Shown here piece after piece: positions 8,190 through 15,786 of a stretch of 24,004 bases of DNA. This stretch comes from Lachnospiraceae bacterium UBA7729. GTDB taxonomy: Bacteria; Bacillota; Clostridia; Lachnospirales; Lachnospiraceae. How positions within the stretch are numbered: the first letter of the stretch is position 1; each line of letters starts with the position of its first letter. The notes under the pieces are model-generated. The model was not told the origin of the DNA, did no database searches, and saw nothing but the letters and a program-made list of their open reading frames with translations. Both the position numbers and the translations under genes were made by a program. The stretch covers positions 1 through 24,004 of the forward strand of contig DLFD01000001.1 of the NCBI GenBank assembly GCA_002482005.1, written 5' to 3'.

Positions 8190-8225
8190 AAAAAAGAGAC
8201 CTCGGACAGCAGTGTCTTCAGTCTC
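8190..8225 (-). terminator. Intrinsic terminator after the GNAT gene
   Basis: On the minus strand GAGACT ... GACA-tgc-TGTC ... GGTCTC followed by six T. There is a short internal loop between the two stem parts. It lies 44 nt after the GNAT stop and 30 nt before the start of the hydrolase gene. Confidence 0.75.
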
Positions 8226-8268
8226 ATCTGATGTTATTTGGTATTCCCGCTTATAGTGGGCATTGTTC

Positions 8269-8769
8269 TCATTCTTTCTTCAATAGGTGGTAGTAGAGAA
8301 TAATGTCTTCGTAATGCCCGTCATCCATGAAATAACCACCCGGGATAACGCCAAGTTTCTGAAACCCGAGTCTTTCATACAGGTGGATAGCGTGAACATT
8401 TGTCGCGACCACGGCATTGAACTGAAGGATGCGGAAGCCCAAAAGCGATCCCTGTTTCAGGCAGTCTAATACGAGTTTCTCTCCGATATGTTCACCCCGG
8501 ATATCGCTTTTGACTGCGTAGCTGGCATTTGCAATATGCCCACACCTACCAACATTGTTCGGATGAAGAATATAAATGCCGACCACCTGGCCTGTCACCG
8601 TATCTTCTGCCACTCCGGTATAAGTCTGCGATTTGAAAAAGCCATCAGCCTCGTCTTCGGAAAGTCCCTCCAGCTGAGGAAAAGCATTTCCTTCTTCGAC
8701 CACATGATTCCAGATCATTCTGCAAGGTTCACTATCTTTTGATTCATACCTTCGTATTATTACCTTCAT
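8269..8769 (-). CDS. GNAT family N-acetyltransferase
   Basis: 166 residues, a normal length for a single GNAT domain. The ATG at 8769 has AGGGAG about 7 nt upstream. The N-terminus (MKVIIRRYESKDSE) is the typical first strand. The acetyl-CoA-binding region is seen in ASYAVKSDIRGEHIGEKLVLDCL (R-G-x-x-I/G turn), and the conserved C-terminal motif is NVHAIHLYERLGFQKLG. It transfers an acetyl group from acetyl-CoA to an amine, but the substrate cannot be told from sequence: small molecule, antibiotic, peptide or protein N-terminus are all possible. It has no role in known conjugation machinery. It sits between virB4 and the hydrolase gene with its own candidate promoter (8815-8843) and terminator (8190-8225), and so looks like cargo. 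Confidence 0.9.
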   Translation of the reverse strand: MKVIIRRYESKDSEPCRMIWNHVVEEGNAFPQLEGLSEDEADGFFKSQTYTGVAEDTVTGQVVGIYILHPNNVGRCGHIANASYAVKSDIRGEHIGEKLVLDCLKQGSLLGFRILQFNAVVATNVHAIHLYERLGFQKLGVIPGGYFMDDGHYEDIILYYHLLKKE

Positions 8770-8814
8770 GGATATCTCCCTGTCCGAAAAGATCTCTCGG
8801 TTACATGATATCGA

Positions 8815-8843
8815 ATTCTATGCTTATATGTCGCAGAATTCAA
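8815..8843 (-). promoter_or_regulatory. Candidate promoter for the GNAT gene
   Basis: On the minus strand TTGAAT (8843-8838), a 17-nt spacer, then TAGAAT (8820-8815). The spacing is ideal with 4/6 and 5/6 matches to the housekeeping consensus. The -35 overlaps the virB4 stop codon and the -10 lies 45 nt before the GNAT start. Confidence 0.5.
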
Positions 8844-9306
8844 TCCGCAGATCTCATGATCTCCGGAATATACTCTGGATTATCCAGCTGCCCGTACAGG
8901 AATTCTGGCTTTTTCACTTCTCCCTTCACACGGTTCTTCCTGATCTTTGCCAGTTCGTGGAAGTTGGTGTTGAACAGTTTGTACATGGCAGAATCCTTTG
9001 GAAGTCTTCCGTCACAGGGAATGACCCTGTTCCCGAACTTGAGAAGCCCGCATCCGCAGTCGGGATTGCTGATGTACTGCATGAGGTTCGGCGAGATTCC
9101 AAGCTCCGTCTCAAGCAGATGTCTTTCATTCTCCTTCAGATTCAGCAGCATCAGGAACTCACTGTTGCAAAGCATCGACTCTACAGCCGTCGTTGTCAGC
9201 AGGTCCGCCACGTTCTGCGTGATTGCCGTGCAGAGGCCTCCCATCTTTCGTACCTCTCTCCATATCTTCTCCAGGTAAGCCGCGGAGTACTGATTGTGAG
9301 AGAGGT
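8840..9306 (-). CDS. virB4: VirB4-like conjugation ATPase, 3' exon (after group II intron)
   Basis: C-terminal part of the split ATPase. Joined to 14097-12093 at the predicted splice, codon 669 is made of A from exon 1 plus AC from exon 2, and the frame continues NLSHNQYSAAYLEKIWREVRKMGGLCTAITQNVADLL. This is the classical VirB4 stretch after Walker B, with the conserved Arg-rich helix and the TQN motif. 155 residues of the ATPase come from this exon, giving about 823 residues in total (820 from the ATG), a usual VirB4 length. The conserved C-terminal helices follow (SEFLMLLNL, ELGISPNLMQYI). An unspliced transcript would stop a few codons into the intron, so this exon is made only if the intron is removed. 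The frame also runs ~21 codons back into the intron; those codons are not part of the protein. Confidence 0.88.
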
Positions 9307-9348
9307 ATGCCGATAGGTCAGATCCTTTCGGACCTTTCGCCCCGGCCC

Positions 9349-9384
9349 ACACCGTGCAAGCAGCTTTCACTGCACACGGCGTTC
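9349..9384 (-). ncRNA. Group II intron domain V (catalytic hairpin)
   Basis: The minus strand reads GAACGCCGUGUGCAG-UGAAAG-CUGC-UU-GCACGGUGUG: a stem with the two-base bulge and GAAA tetraloop typical of domain V. The triad position reads CGC rather than the commoner AGC. A further short hairpin (domain VI) and the intron 3' end follow within 45 nt. Confidence 0.85.
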
Positions 9385-9441
9385 CATGGGAATAGTTCCA
9401 TCATTATTAAAACGGCCACTCTCAGAGTATTCGTGCTCACT

Positions 9442-11346
9442 TTATTTCATGCACACTGTCCCTAAGCCGGCTAAGTGCCGCCATCGGTTCAGTTTCTGCA
9501 TACGAACATTGAAATTCTCATTGAGGCGACGAATCGTCTCTCTGATAGCATCCACATCATCAGCAAATATAATCTTCTCTACCTCACGGCAGACAATTCT
9601 CAGATTGTCATAGCTGTCACTGCCACCTTTTGCTTTCGGAATAATTCTGATACAAGCAACATCTTCCAGCAAAAGCTGTTTACCGGTGATTTCACATTTA
9701 CCTTTTGCAGCAACAAACCTTGAGAGTCGATTATCGCAAAACTCGATGCCTTCCGGACTGGACTGTTCAGCCAGTTCAATCAGCACCTTGGAATAAGCTC
9801 TGCTCTGCAGGAGCGAATGAATCCTCTTACGCCCCTCCGGTGTGTATTTGTTCACCGAAGGGCTATGGCACATCGGATTCGTCGTATGACAGTAGGCGAC
9901 CGGGACCACAATCATCCCATTGATGTACCTCACTTGCTTCGACTTGCCATACATCTGAAAGAAATATTCATCCATTGCGCCTTTGAGTTTTTCAGGCTTA
10001 TCCTTACTAAGAGAATTGCTTCTGGCACATCGTATCTTCATCGTTCTGTCCAAAGCAGGAAAGAGCCTATGCACGTCTTCATTGACCATTGTTGCCATGT
10101 TGTAGTACCCGTGGATACCAACAACCGCCTGATTATAGGCGATGATATCGTCATGCTGTGCTTTTTCAGAGGCATGGGCTTTACAGGCCTTAACTAAAGA
10201 GTTCTTCAACTTTGCCTGCTCCATCGCAATGGCTTTATCAGTCATATGCGACTTGATTACCCACCTTTTCCCTTTTTGGATCAGTCTGAATCGGATTCCG
10301 AGGAAATCGCTGTATCCAGTCGTCAGATTAGTAATCTTCGACTTCTCCGGCGATGTTTCCAGCTTCAATCGCTCCCATAGCCACATTTCCACAGCTCTCT
10401 TCATTCGGACAGCTTCGTCATAGCTTTTACAGAAAACTTTAAAGTCATCTGCATATCTGACGATTCTGACTTCCTTCAGACTCGTTTTCCTAAGACGCCT
10501 GTACAATGCACCTTTGTTCCATGAGCCGTTACTATTTCTGCACATGTCACTCGGAAGGCTTTTCTGCACCTGCATCTCCTCCCACTGGCTCGCAATCCAC
10601 CAGTCAAGCTCGTTCAAAACGATATTGGCCAGCAGTGGACTGAGGACTCCGCCTTGCGGTGTACCCTTATCGGGAATCCACCTTTCGTCGTTTTCCTCAA
10701 TCGGCGCTTTCAGCATCTTGCTGATCAGACAAATCAGTCTCTTATCTCTGATACCGAGACTCCATATCTGCTTCAGCAGCTTTCCATGGTTCACGTTATC
10801 AAAGAAACCTTTAATGTCCACGTCTACCACAAAGTGATAGCCGTCATGCTGTGCCAGCTTGTAGCAAAACGCTACCGCCTCCTTTGTACTGCGGTTTGGC
10901 CTGAACCCATAGCTATGCGCATAGAACTTCGCTTCACATATAGGTTCCATGACCTGCAATACACTTTGTTGAACTACCCGGTCTATTACGGTAGGGATTC
11001 CAAGAGGTCTCATCTTTCCATTGGGTTTGGGTATATAGACCCGCTTTACCGCCTTTGGTTGATAATTCCAGATTTTGTCCCGCACCTTTTTCACGAATAG
11101 CTCGCTTGGGATAGCACTGAGGTCTTTGAACGAAAGTCCATCGACTCCAGGAGTACTGCTACCCTTGTTTCCCTTAAGGTTGCGATAGGCCATTTCAATG
11201 TTGGGCTTGGTTGCTATGATACTTACCAAGTCTGTGAATACTTTGTTTTCCGCACTATCCCTATATAGAGCATCCAGCACATCTATCATGTTGTAATACT
11301 CCGCATGTCGGATAGAGCTATTCTTAAGCACTCCTGTTCTCTGCAT
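9442..11346 (-). CDS. ltrA: Group II intron reverse transcriptase/maturase with degenerate HNH domain
   Basis: 634 residues from the ATG at 11346 (GAGG about 10-11 nt upstream; GTG/ATG codons at 11358/11355 lie on or beside that site). Reverse transcriptase blocks are all visible: RVYIPKPNGKMRPLGIPT, SYGFRPNRSTKEA, VVDVDIKGFFDNV, KGTPQGGVLSPLLANI and RYADDF with the catalytic YADD (~298-301). The maturase (X) region follows (~360-540), then a C-terminal HNH-like region (~551-594). The protein helps the intron RNA fold and splice, and reverse-transcribes it into new target DNA. In the HNH region the framework CEITGK...IPKAKGGSDSYDNL is kept, but where relatives have HCHH the protein has ACIR, and EVHKxIH is replaced by EVEKIIF. 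The endonuclease is therefore probably inactive. The gene lies wholly inside the intron, in domain IV. Confidence 0.93.
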   Translation of the reverse strand: MQRTGVLKNSSIRHAEYYNMIDVLDALYRDSAENKVFTDLVSIIATKPNIEMAYRNLKGNKGSSTPGVDGLSFKDLSAIPSELFVKKVRDKIWNYQPKAVKRVYIPKPNGKMRPLGIPTVIDRVVQQSVLQVMEPICEAKFYAHSYGFRPNRSTKEAVAFCYKLAQHDGYHFVVDVDIKGFFDNVNHGKLLKQIWSLGIRDKRLICLISKMLKAPIEENDERWIPDKGTPQGGVLSPLLANIVLNELDWWIASQWEEMQVQKSLPSDMCRNSNGSWNKGALYRRLRKTSLKEVRIVRYADDFKVFCKSYDEAVRMKRAVEMWLWERLKLETSPEKSKITNLTTGYSDFLGIRFRLIQKGKRWVIKSHMTDKAIAMEQAKLKNSLVKACKAHASEKAQHDDIIAYNQAVVGIHGYYNMATMVNEDVHRLFPALDRTMKIRCARSNSLSKDKPEKLKGAMDEYFFQMYGKSKQVRYINGMIVVPVAYCHTTNPMCHSPSVNKYTPEGRKRIHSLLQSRAYSKVLIELAEQSSPEGIEFCDNRLSRFVAAKGKCEITGKQLLLEDVACIRIIPKAKGGSDSYDNLRIVCREVEKIIFADDVDAIRETIRRLNENFNVRMQKLNRWRHLAGLGTVCMK

Positions 11347-12092
11347 AGTCAACATCACCTCGCTTTCGCAAGACTTCGTTTCTCTTAGTCCTACTCGAAC
11401 CTATGTATGTTGACCGTTTTATTTTGCAACTATCAAGCACCGCTCTCACGGCGCCCCACTAGAGGCTGTTGCTCCATTTCCGTTACAGAAACTTCTTCGC
11501 TCGTGCCTCCGCTTTCACAGCAGTTAAGGCAGGTTATACAGTTTCGGTTATCCTGCACTGCTTTCCCTGCCAACAGATCATCACGAATGCAATCACTCCC
11601 TGTCTGCTGCTTCCGACGTTCCGATATGATACCAATGCTGTACTTAGGTGCCTTCTATGGGCCTGCCAGCTTATACCGCCTGTAACGGTATCCCGAATTT
11701 CAAATCCACAACCCATACTTTTCGGTAGCTGACCCCGGGCAACCGGCATACGCTTATTCAACGTATTCGAATTCTAGACCCTTTCAATCGTTGGTTCGTC
11801 CCCCTAAGGATTCTCACCATATACAGCTGCACTACATAATCACCAGCGGCCTGCACCTCTGCAAACGTTTCCCCAGTGTAACTCTGTGGGGCTGGCTTTT
11901 TGCTCTTCAGCCCAGCTCTCCCTACCTTTTCGCATTGCATTGCTACTAACGCAGTGGGCAGTTTGTGTGTGTCCCTTCGTGGCGTTACCCACTCATTTGA
12001 ACAGTACCATAACAGTTGTACTGGCAGTTTTGGGCACTGCCAGTCCCGCTACCCTAAAGTCAAAGACTCTCAGGCGGCGAAACGCCTCGCCC
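11347..12092 (-). other. Non-coding 5' part of the group II intron (domains I-III)
   Basis: About 745 nt without a convincing gene; short open frames here have no ribosome binding site or recognisable product. This is where the intron scaffold RNA (domains I-III) should lie. It starts with a small hairpin (GAGGCG-UUUCG-CCGCCU region) right after the 5' splice site and contains the putative EBS1 at 11705-11710, about 385 nt in. I could not fold it fully by eye. Confidence 0.75.
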
Positions 12093-14097
12093 TGTGGAAT
12101 TCATCTATGAACACCCATGTGCATTTTCCTTTCTTGGCGTTCTCCGCAATCCTTGATCTGACGGATTCCAGCATGATAATGATTCCCATGCCGGACTGCG
12201 AACGGTCGATGTCCGCCATCCCATAGGCAGTGAAACGATTCTTCGTATTCACATTTGTCGGCTTGGAAAACATGTTCATGGCGCCGGTTACAAACAGTTC
12301 CATGGACAGAGCCAAAGCCTGCGCTCTCACCTCCGGTTGTTCTTTCAGGATCTCGTAGAACTCGACCAGTGTCGGTGTCTTGAAGTTCTTCTCTCCGACA
12401 CCCTGGTAGATCTGTTGGACCACACGGCCGATAATCGAGTTGTCCTCCGGCTCCATGCTGTTCTCCTTGATCTGCGAAAAGATGGAAAGCATCAGGTTGG
12501 TCTTGTCCTTCAGGAAGGTCGACTTGGAGTCCATGTACTGAAGGGTGTCTGTATCCAGTGGATTGATGTAATGCTTCGAGGTCGAGGAGAAGTCAATGAA
12601 CTGTCCGTGGAAGTAATCGCAGATCGCCTCATACTCGTTCATCGGGTCGATGACGATGATGTCGTCGTCCGTCGTGAGGAAGATCTCCGTAATCTCCTTC
12701 TTGGTCTCCATCCCCTTGCCGGAGCCGGAAAGTCCCAGGATAAAGCCATTTCCATTCAGCAGCGTCTTCCGGTCGCCGATCAGGATGTTGCGGCTTATCT
12801 GGTTCACTCCATATGCGATGCCTCCCGGCTGATACAACTCATGTACGATGAATGGTGTAAATGCTGCAAGCGGCTGTGTCAGCAGCGGGTACATTGTATT
12901 GCAGAACCTTGCGCCGCAGGGCGATGCCGTATGGAAGGCCTCGATCTGTTCCCAATAAACCGGTTCGAAATGAAACCCCTCTCCTTCTGCCGCCGAGCAG
13001 AATGCTGTCACGTTGTTCTCCAGTTCCTTACGCGTCGGAGCGTTGATCACCACATAGACTCCCACATAGAACATCCTTTCATTGTTGTCGTTGATGACGT
13101 CCAGGAGTTCTTCGATCTCACTCTTCTGTCTCCGGACTTCATAGGAAACATCGCTGGACCAGGCGCCTGCCCGGTTCCGGGTCTCCTGCTGTTTCTCGAT
13201 CGTACGACCAACCTGCATGTAGAGATCATTCAGCCTCTTGCGGACCGCGTCCATCGGGATCGCCGCCGCATCGATGGTAACGGAACACTGATAGTCTCCG
13301 GACAGGAACCGGTTCATGATCTCGGGATTGACTCCGCTCGGCAGATGCGGCAGATACAGCACCTGGCTGTAGCGGTTCGCAAACTGCAGCGTGATTCCGT
13401 CCATGGCTCCATACTCGTCCTGAAAATACCCGACATGCTGGGGAGCAACGAAATCCTTCCAGTCTCTTGCCTTCCTCACCATCTGCTCCCAAGTCAGGGT
13501 CAGCTGCTTTCCTTCGCCCATGTGCCAGAAGGCATACAGGTAACGCAGACGCTCCGTCCCGTCCATGGGGATCAGAGCACTTTCCATTTTGCTGAAATTG
13601 ACCGTCAGATTTGCCTCGATCGACCGGAAATAGTCCCGCGCTGCTCCAACATCCTTCTTTCTGACAGAGAGCACGAAGATCCGCACCTGGGTCAGGCCGG
13701 AATGTCCCTCCAGCACCCTGTCGGAAATGTACTTGTTGAAAGACTGAACCATTTCGGAGAACTGACCGTCCTTCTCCCGAATGAAGACGTCCCTCCGGAC
13801 CTGTTCCATGTCCTGGTTGTTGTTGATCATGAGGATCTTGAAGCTGACGTTCAGGCTGTTCAGCATCAGGCAGTAACGCCTGAGGAAATCGTCCTTTTCC
13901 AGATCATCCATGGTCGCAAAGTTCGTATCCAGGAAGAGGTATGCCTTATCAAAAAGGACCTCAGCACCCTCCGGCTTCTCCTCCAGCTGACAGATCCCGT
14001 CCTTCGAGATCCGGCTGATCGGGAGCAGCTGCTGGACCGTCTTCGGCAGCCGGTACAGAGGCTGCGTCAACTCCTTGTATTCCTTCATCGCCTTCAA
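12093..14097 (-). CDS. virB4: VirB4-like conjugation ATPase, 5' exon (interrupted by group II intron)
   Basis: 668 complete codons from a TTG at 14097 (GAGGTGA about 8 nt upstream); an ATG three codons later at 14088 is an alternative. VirB4 is the conserved AAA-type ATPase that powers assembly and transport in type IV secretion, at the inner face of the membrane. The N-terminus (KTVQQLLPISRISKDGICQLEE) and the TDDDIIVIDPMNEYEAICDYF stretch after Walker A fit Gram-positive ICE VirB4/TraE proteins. Walker A reads GLSGSGKG (~455-462), with Gly where Ser or Thr is expected. Walker B (WVFIDEFH, Asp 665, Glu 666) ends this exon. Without splicing, translation would add RARRFAA and stop at 12070, removing the C-terminal fifth. 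The start lies inside the end of the PrgI gene (137-nt overlap). All transport functions of the element should depend on this gene. Confidence 0.92.
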
Positions 14098-14617
14098 TCA
14101 TTCTCACCTCACTTCCTGCTTCAGTGCTTCTTGTTGTGCTGCTTTCTGTATTGCTGTCTCCTGCTTTCCTCACCGTTTTCGGCTCCTCTCCCAGAACAGT
14201 CTCCTCCGTCTCCAGATAGAACTTCTTCCGTTCCTTTCCGCCGTTCTGATTGCGGTTCTTCATGTCTGACATTTCCTCTCCCTCTTCTTTCGGAAGCATC
14301 CCCTGATTCGACCAGAAAACCATTTCCGGTTGGTAGAAGAAGGAAGATTGCTGCTCGACTTTCTTTTTTCGCTTCAGATACTCACCAAGCGGAATTCCAT
14401 GAATCTTGATGAAGCCGACTGCGATAATCGGGAATGCTACCGGCAGCGTCAGATACATTGCAACGGATGCATTCAGCTTCAGGTAGATCAGGAAGAAAGC
14501 CAGAAGCCCTCCGCTGACCACAACCGCAGCGACAGCAAATAAGGTCTGGCGCATCGTCAGACCTTTGAAGAAATCGTCCTTATAGGAATCAATATCCTGA
14601 TTCACAGGAATCATCAT
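13961..14617 (-). CDS. PrgI family conjugation membrane protein with extended C-terminus
   Basis: 218 residues. ATG at 14617 or the next codon at 14614, with AGGTGA 7-10 nt upstream; 24 nt separate it from the virB6-like stop. The start MMIPVNQDIDSYKDDFFKGLTMRQ and two adjacent membrane helices (~25-46 and ~51-71), followed by IHGIPLGEYLKRKKK, are the hallmark of the PrgI family (VirB3-like), always found just before virB4 in Tn1549/CTn-type elements. From ~95 the protein is hydrophilic, Glu/Ser/Thr-rich and probably disordered. The last ~45 residues (GVDAASVPAAEDGPAAA... ending GGC) are read from DNA that also encodes the VirB4 N-terminus in another frame. The family is usually shorter, so loss of an earlier stop is plausible. 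Confidence 0.88.
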   Translation of the reverse strand: MMIPVNQDIDSYKDDFFKGLTMRQTLFAVAAVVVSGGLLAFFLIYLKLNASVAMYLTLPVAFPIIAVGFIKIHGIPLGEYLKRKKKVEQQSSFFYQPEMVFWSNQGMLPKEEGEEMSDMKNRNQNGGKERKKFYLETEETVLGEEPKTVRKAGDSNTESSTTRSTEAGSEVRMIEGDEGIQGVDAASVPAAEDGPAAAPDQPDLEGRDLSAGGEAGGC

Positions 14618-14641
14618 GATGGATCACCTGTCCTTTCATCA

Positions 14642-15670
14642 TCAGCCCAGTCCCATGCAGGACCGTACTACACCATCTGCTCCTTTCACGCAGGCAGCCG
14701 TGGCTACCATCGGCATGCAGAGGTTGAAGATTGCAAGCATCATCTGCACCGTGATATCGGCGCTGTCTATCGTAAAGTTGAGCGCCGCTGAAGCAAACAG
14801 GCCAAAACTCAGCTTGATCGCCAGTGCGATGACAAATGCCTCCAAGCAGTAAGCTGTAAAGGTCTTCAGCCATGCGATTCCGGTCTGTGAGAATTCGCGC
14901 CCGCCGGCAAAACCCGCGAGCGCTACAGGGGCAAAGGGAACGCACATATAGACCTTGAACAGGCGCTTGATCACGGTGATCGCAAGCTCGACGCCAGAAA
15001 CCAGGATGGTAAACATTCCGACCACACCACCGATCAGGGCGATCAATCCAGCCGAGAACCAGGAGCTGCCCTCACTCTCACCTGTTTCCTTCAGCGAGTC
15101 TTCCATACTGTCAAATACCTGATCGACCGTCTGCTTCTTCTCATCCGACTCCGTGATCTGGATCGTATGCGCCAGTGCAAGCGAGGCATTGTTGATTCCG
15201 CGCACCAGCGACAGGGAATTCATCACCAGGGAAATGGTAATCGCGAAGCGGATGAACATCTTGAACATGGATTCCAGATTGAAGGTGCTCCGGATATCGA
15301 TGCTCTCTTTCAGCCAACCGGCTACAAAATAGAAGATCGTCAGCGAACCTGCCACAGCAAGGAACACGCCGTAGACTGCTGATCCGGATACGATGGACCA
15401 TGCACCGAACTGTCCCTCCGGATTCTTCTGCACAAAGTTCAAGGCAACCTGCGTGCAGCTCTTCCAGATGGAAAAGCCACAGTTCAGGAGAGCACGTCCC
15501 TGCGCGAACATGATGCCGCCCAGCCAAGTCAGCATCGGCGACAGAACCGTTTCGTACACGGCATTTGTCGCCTGGCCAATTCCGTCTTTAATAAGGTCCC
15601 CGATACCGGTCATCCATCCAGGAAGCTTCAACATCATTGGCATAGACTGGATCATAAATTGCTGCCACAT
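14642..15670 (-). CDS. VirB6/TrbL-like polytopic conjugation channel protein
   Basis: 342 residues. ATG at 15670 with a strong GGGGAGGTGAGG just upstream. Several hydrophobic helices are visible: ~108-127 (VYGVFLAVAGSLTIFYFVAG), ~145-165, ~208-232 (AGLIALIGGVVGMFTILVSG), ~245-262, ~275-300 and ~315-335. A short hydrophilic, acidic loop (~175-205) lies between the second and third. A conserved-looking segment, FKVYMCVPFAPVALAGFAGG, follows the central helices as in the TrbL/VirB6-like proteins of clostridial ICEs (CD1112-like). The protein would form the membrane part of the channel together with PrgI and VirB4, encoded directly downstream. It is the first gene of the VirB6-PrgI-VirB4 block and follows a terminator-like hairpin by about 31 nt. 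Confidence 0.87.
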   Translation of the reverse strand: MWQQFMIQSMPMMLKLPGWMTGIGDLIKDGIGQATNAVYETVLSPMLTWLGGIMFAQGRALLNCGFSIWKSCTQVALNFVQKNPEGQFGAWSIVSGSAVYGVFLAVAGSLTIFYFVAGWLKESIDIRSTFNLESMFKMFIRFAITISLVMNSLSLVRGINNASLALAHTIQITESDEKKQTVDQVFDSMEDSLKETGESEGSSWFSAGLIALIGGVVGMFTILVSGVELAITVIKRLFKVYMCVPFAPVALAGFAGGREFSQTGIAWLKTFTAYCLEAFVIALAIKLSFGLFASAALNFTIDSADITVQMMLAIFNLCMPMVATAACVKGADGVVRSCMGLG

Positions 15671-15700
15671 TATTCCTCACCTCCCCTCAAAAGGCATAAG

Positions 15701-15732
15701 AAAAGCACCGGCCGGTGTAACCTGGTCGATGC
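15701..15732 (-). terminator. Terminator-like hairpin between anti-sigma gene and virB6
   Basis: On the minus strand GCATCGACC, a 10-nt loop, GGCCGGTGC, then TTTTCTT. The stem has one G-U pair and one A-C mismatch and a weaker T-run than the related hairpin at 2912-2940. It may be leaky or act as an attenuator. Confidence 0.55.
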
Positions 15733-15786
15733 TCTAAGAAAAAATGTATCTTTCAAATACTGTCTACAGATTTCGGTTTTCGGGAA

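Larger units (their letters stand above)
9307..12092 (-). mobile_element. Group II intron inserted in virB4
   Basis: 2786 nt on the coding strand of virB4. The 5' boundary is placed at GGGCG (consensus GUGYG, one mismatch) and the 3' boundary at ...CGGCAU (ends AU, consensus AY). These boundaries restore the VirB4 frame with no gain or loss of residues against the family pattern. A domain V hairpin lies at the 3' end and a reverse transcriptase/maturase is encoded in domain IV. The last six exon bases, TCCACA, are perfectly complementary to TGTGGA in the intron (11710-11705), a good candidate for the EBS1-IBS1 pairing; a 6-nt match somewhere in this region would occur by chance about once in six. 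The insertion is in sense orientation, as needed for splicing. Confidence 0.9.

Noticed and set aside
9307..9370. Separate gene starting at 9370 for the VirB4 C-terminal fragment
   Set aside because: The first ~21 codons are intron domain V/VI sequence and the start has no binding site; it is read-through of the exon frame into the intron.
12070..12092. VirB4 ending at 12070 as a naturally short protein
   Set aside because: The last codons (RARRFAA) come from the intron, and the missing conserved C-terminus is present in frame after the intron at 9306-8840.
11359..12092. Small genes in the region upstream of the intron protein
   Set aside because: Short frames on both strands lack ribosome binding sites; the region is needed for intron RNA domains I-III.
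12337..14409. Long open frame of 690 codons on the plus strand opposite virB4
   Set aside because: It is antisense to a well-conserved VirB4 gene, has Leu/Arg/His/Val-rich composition typical of shadow frames and no recognisable domain.
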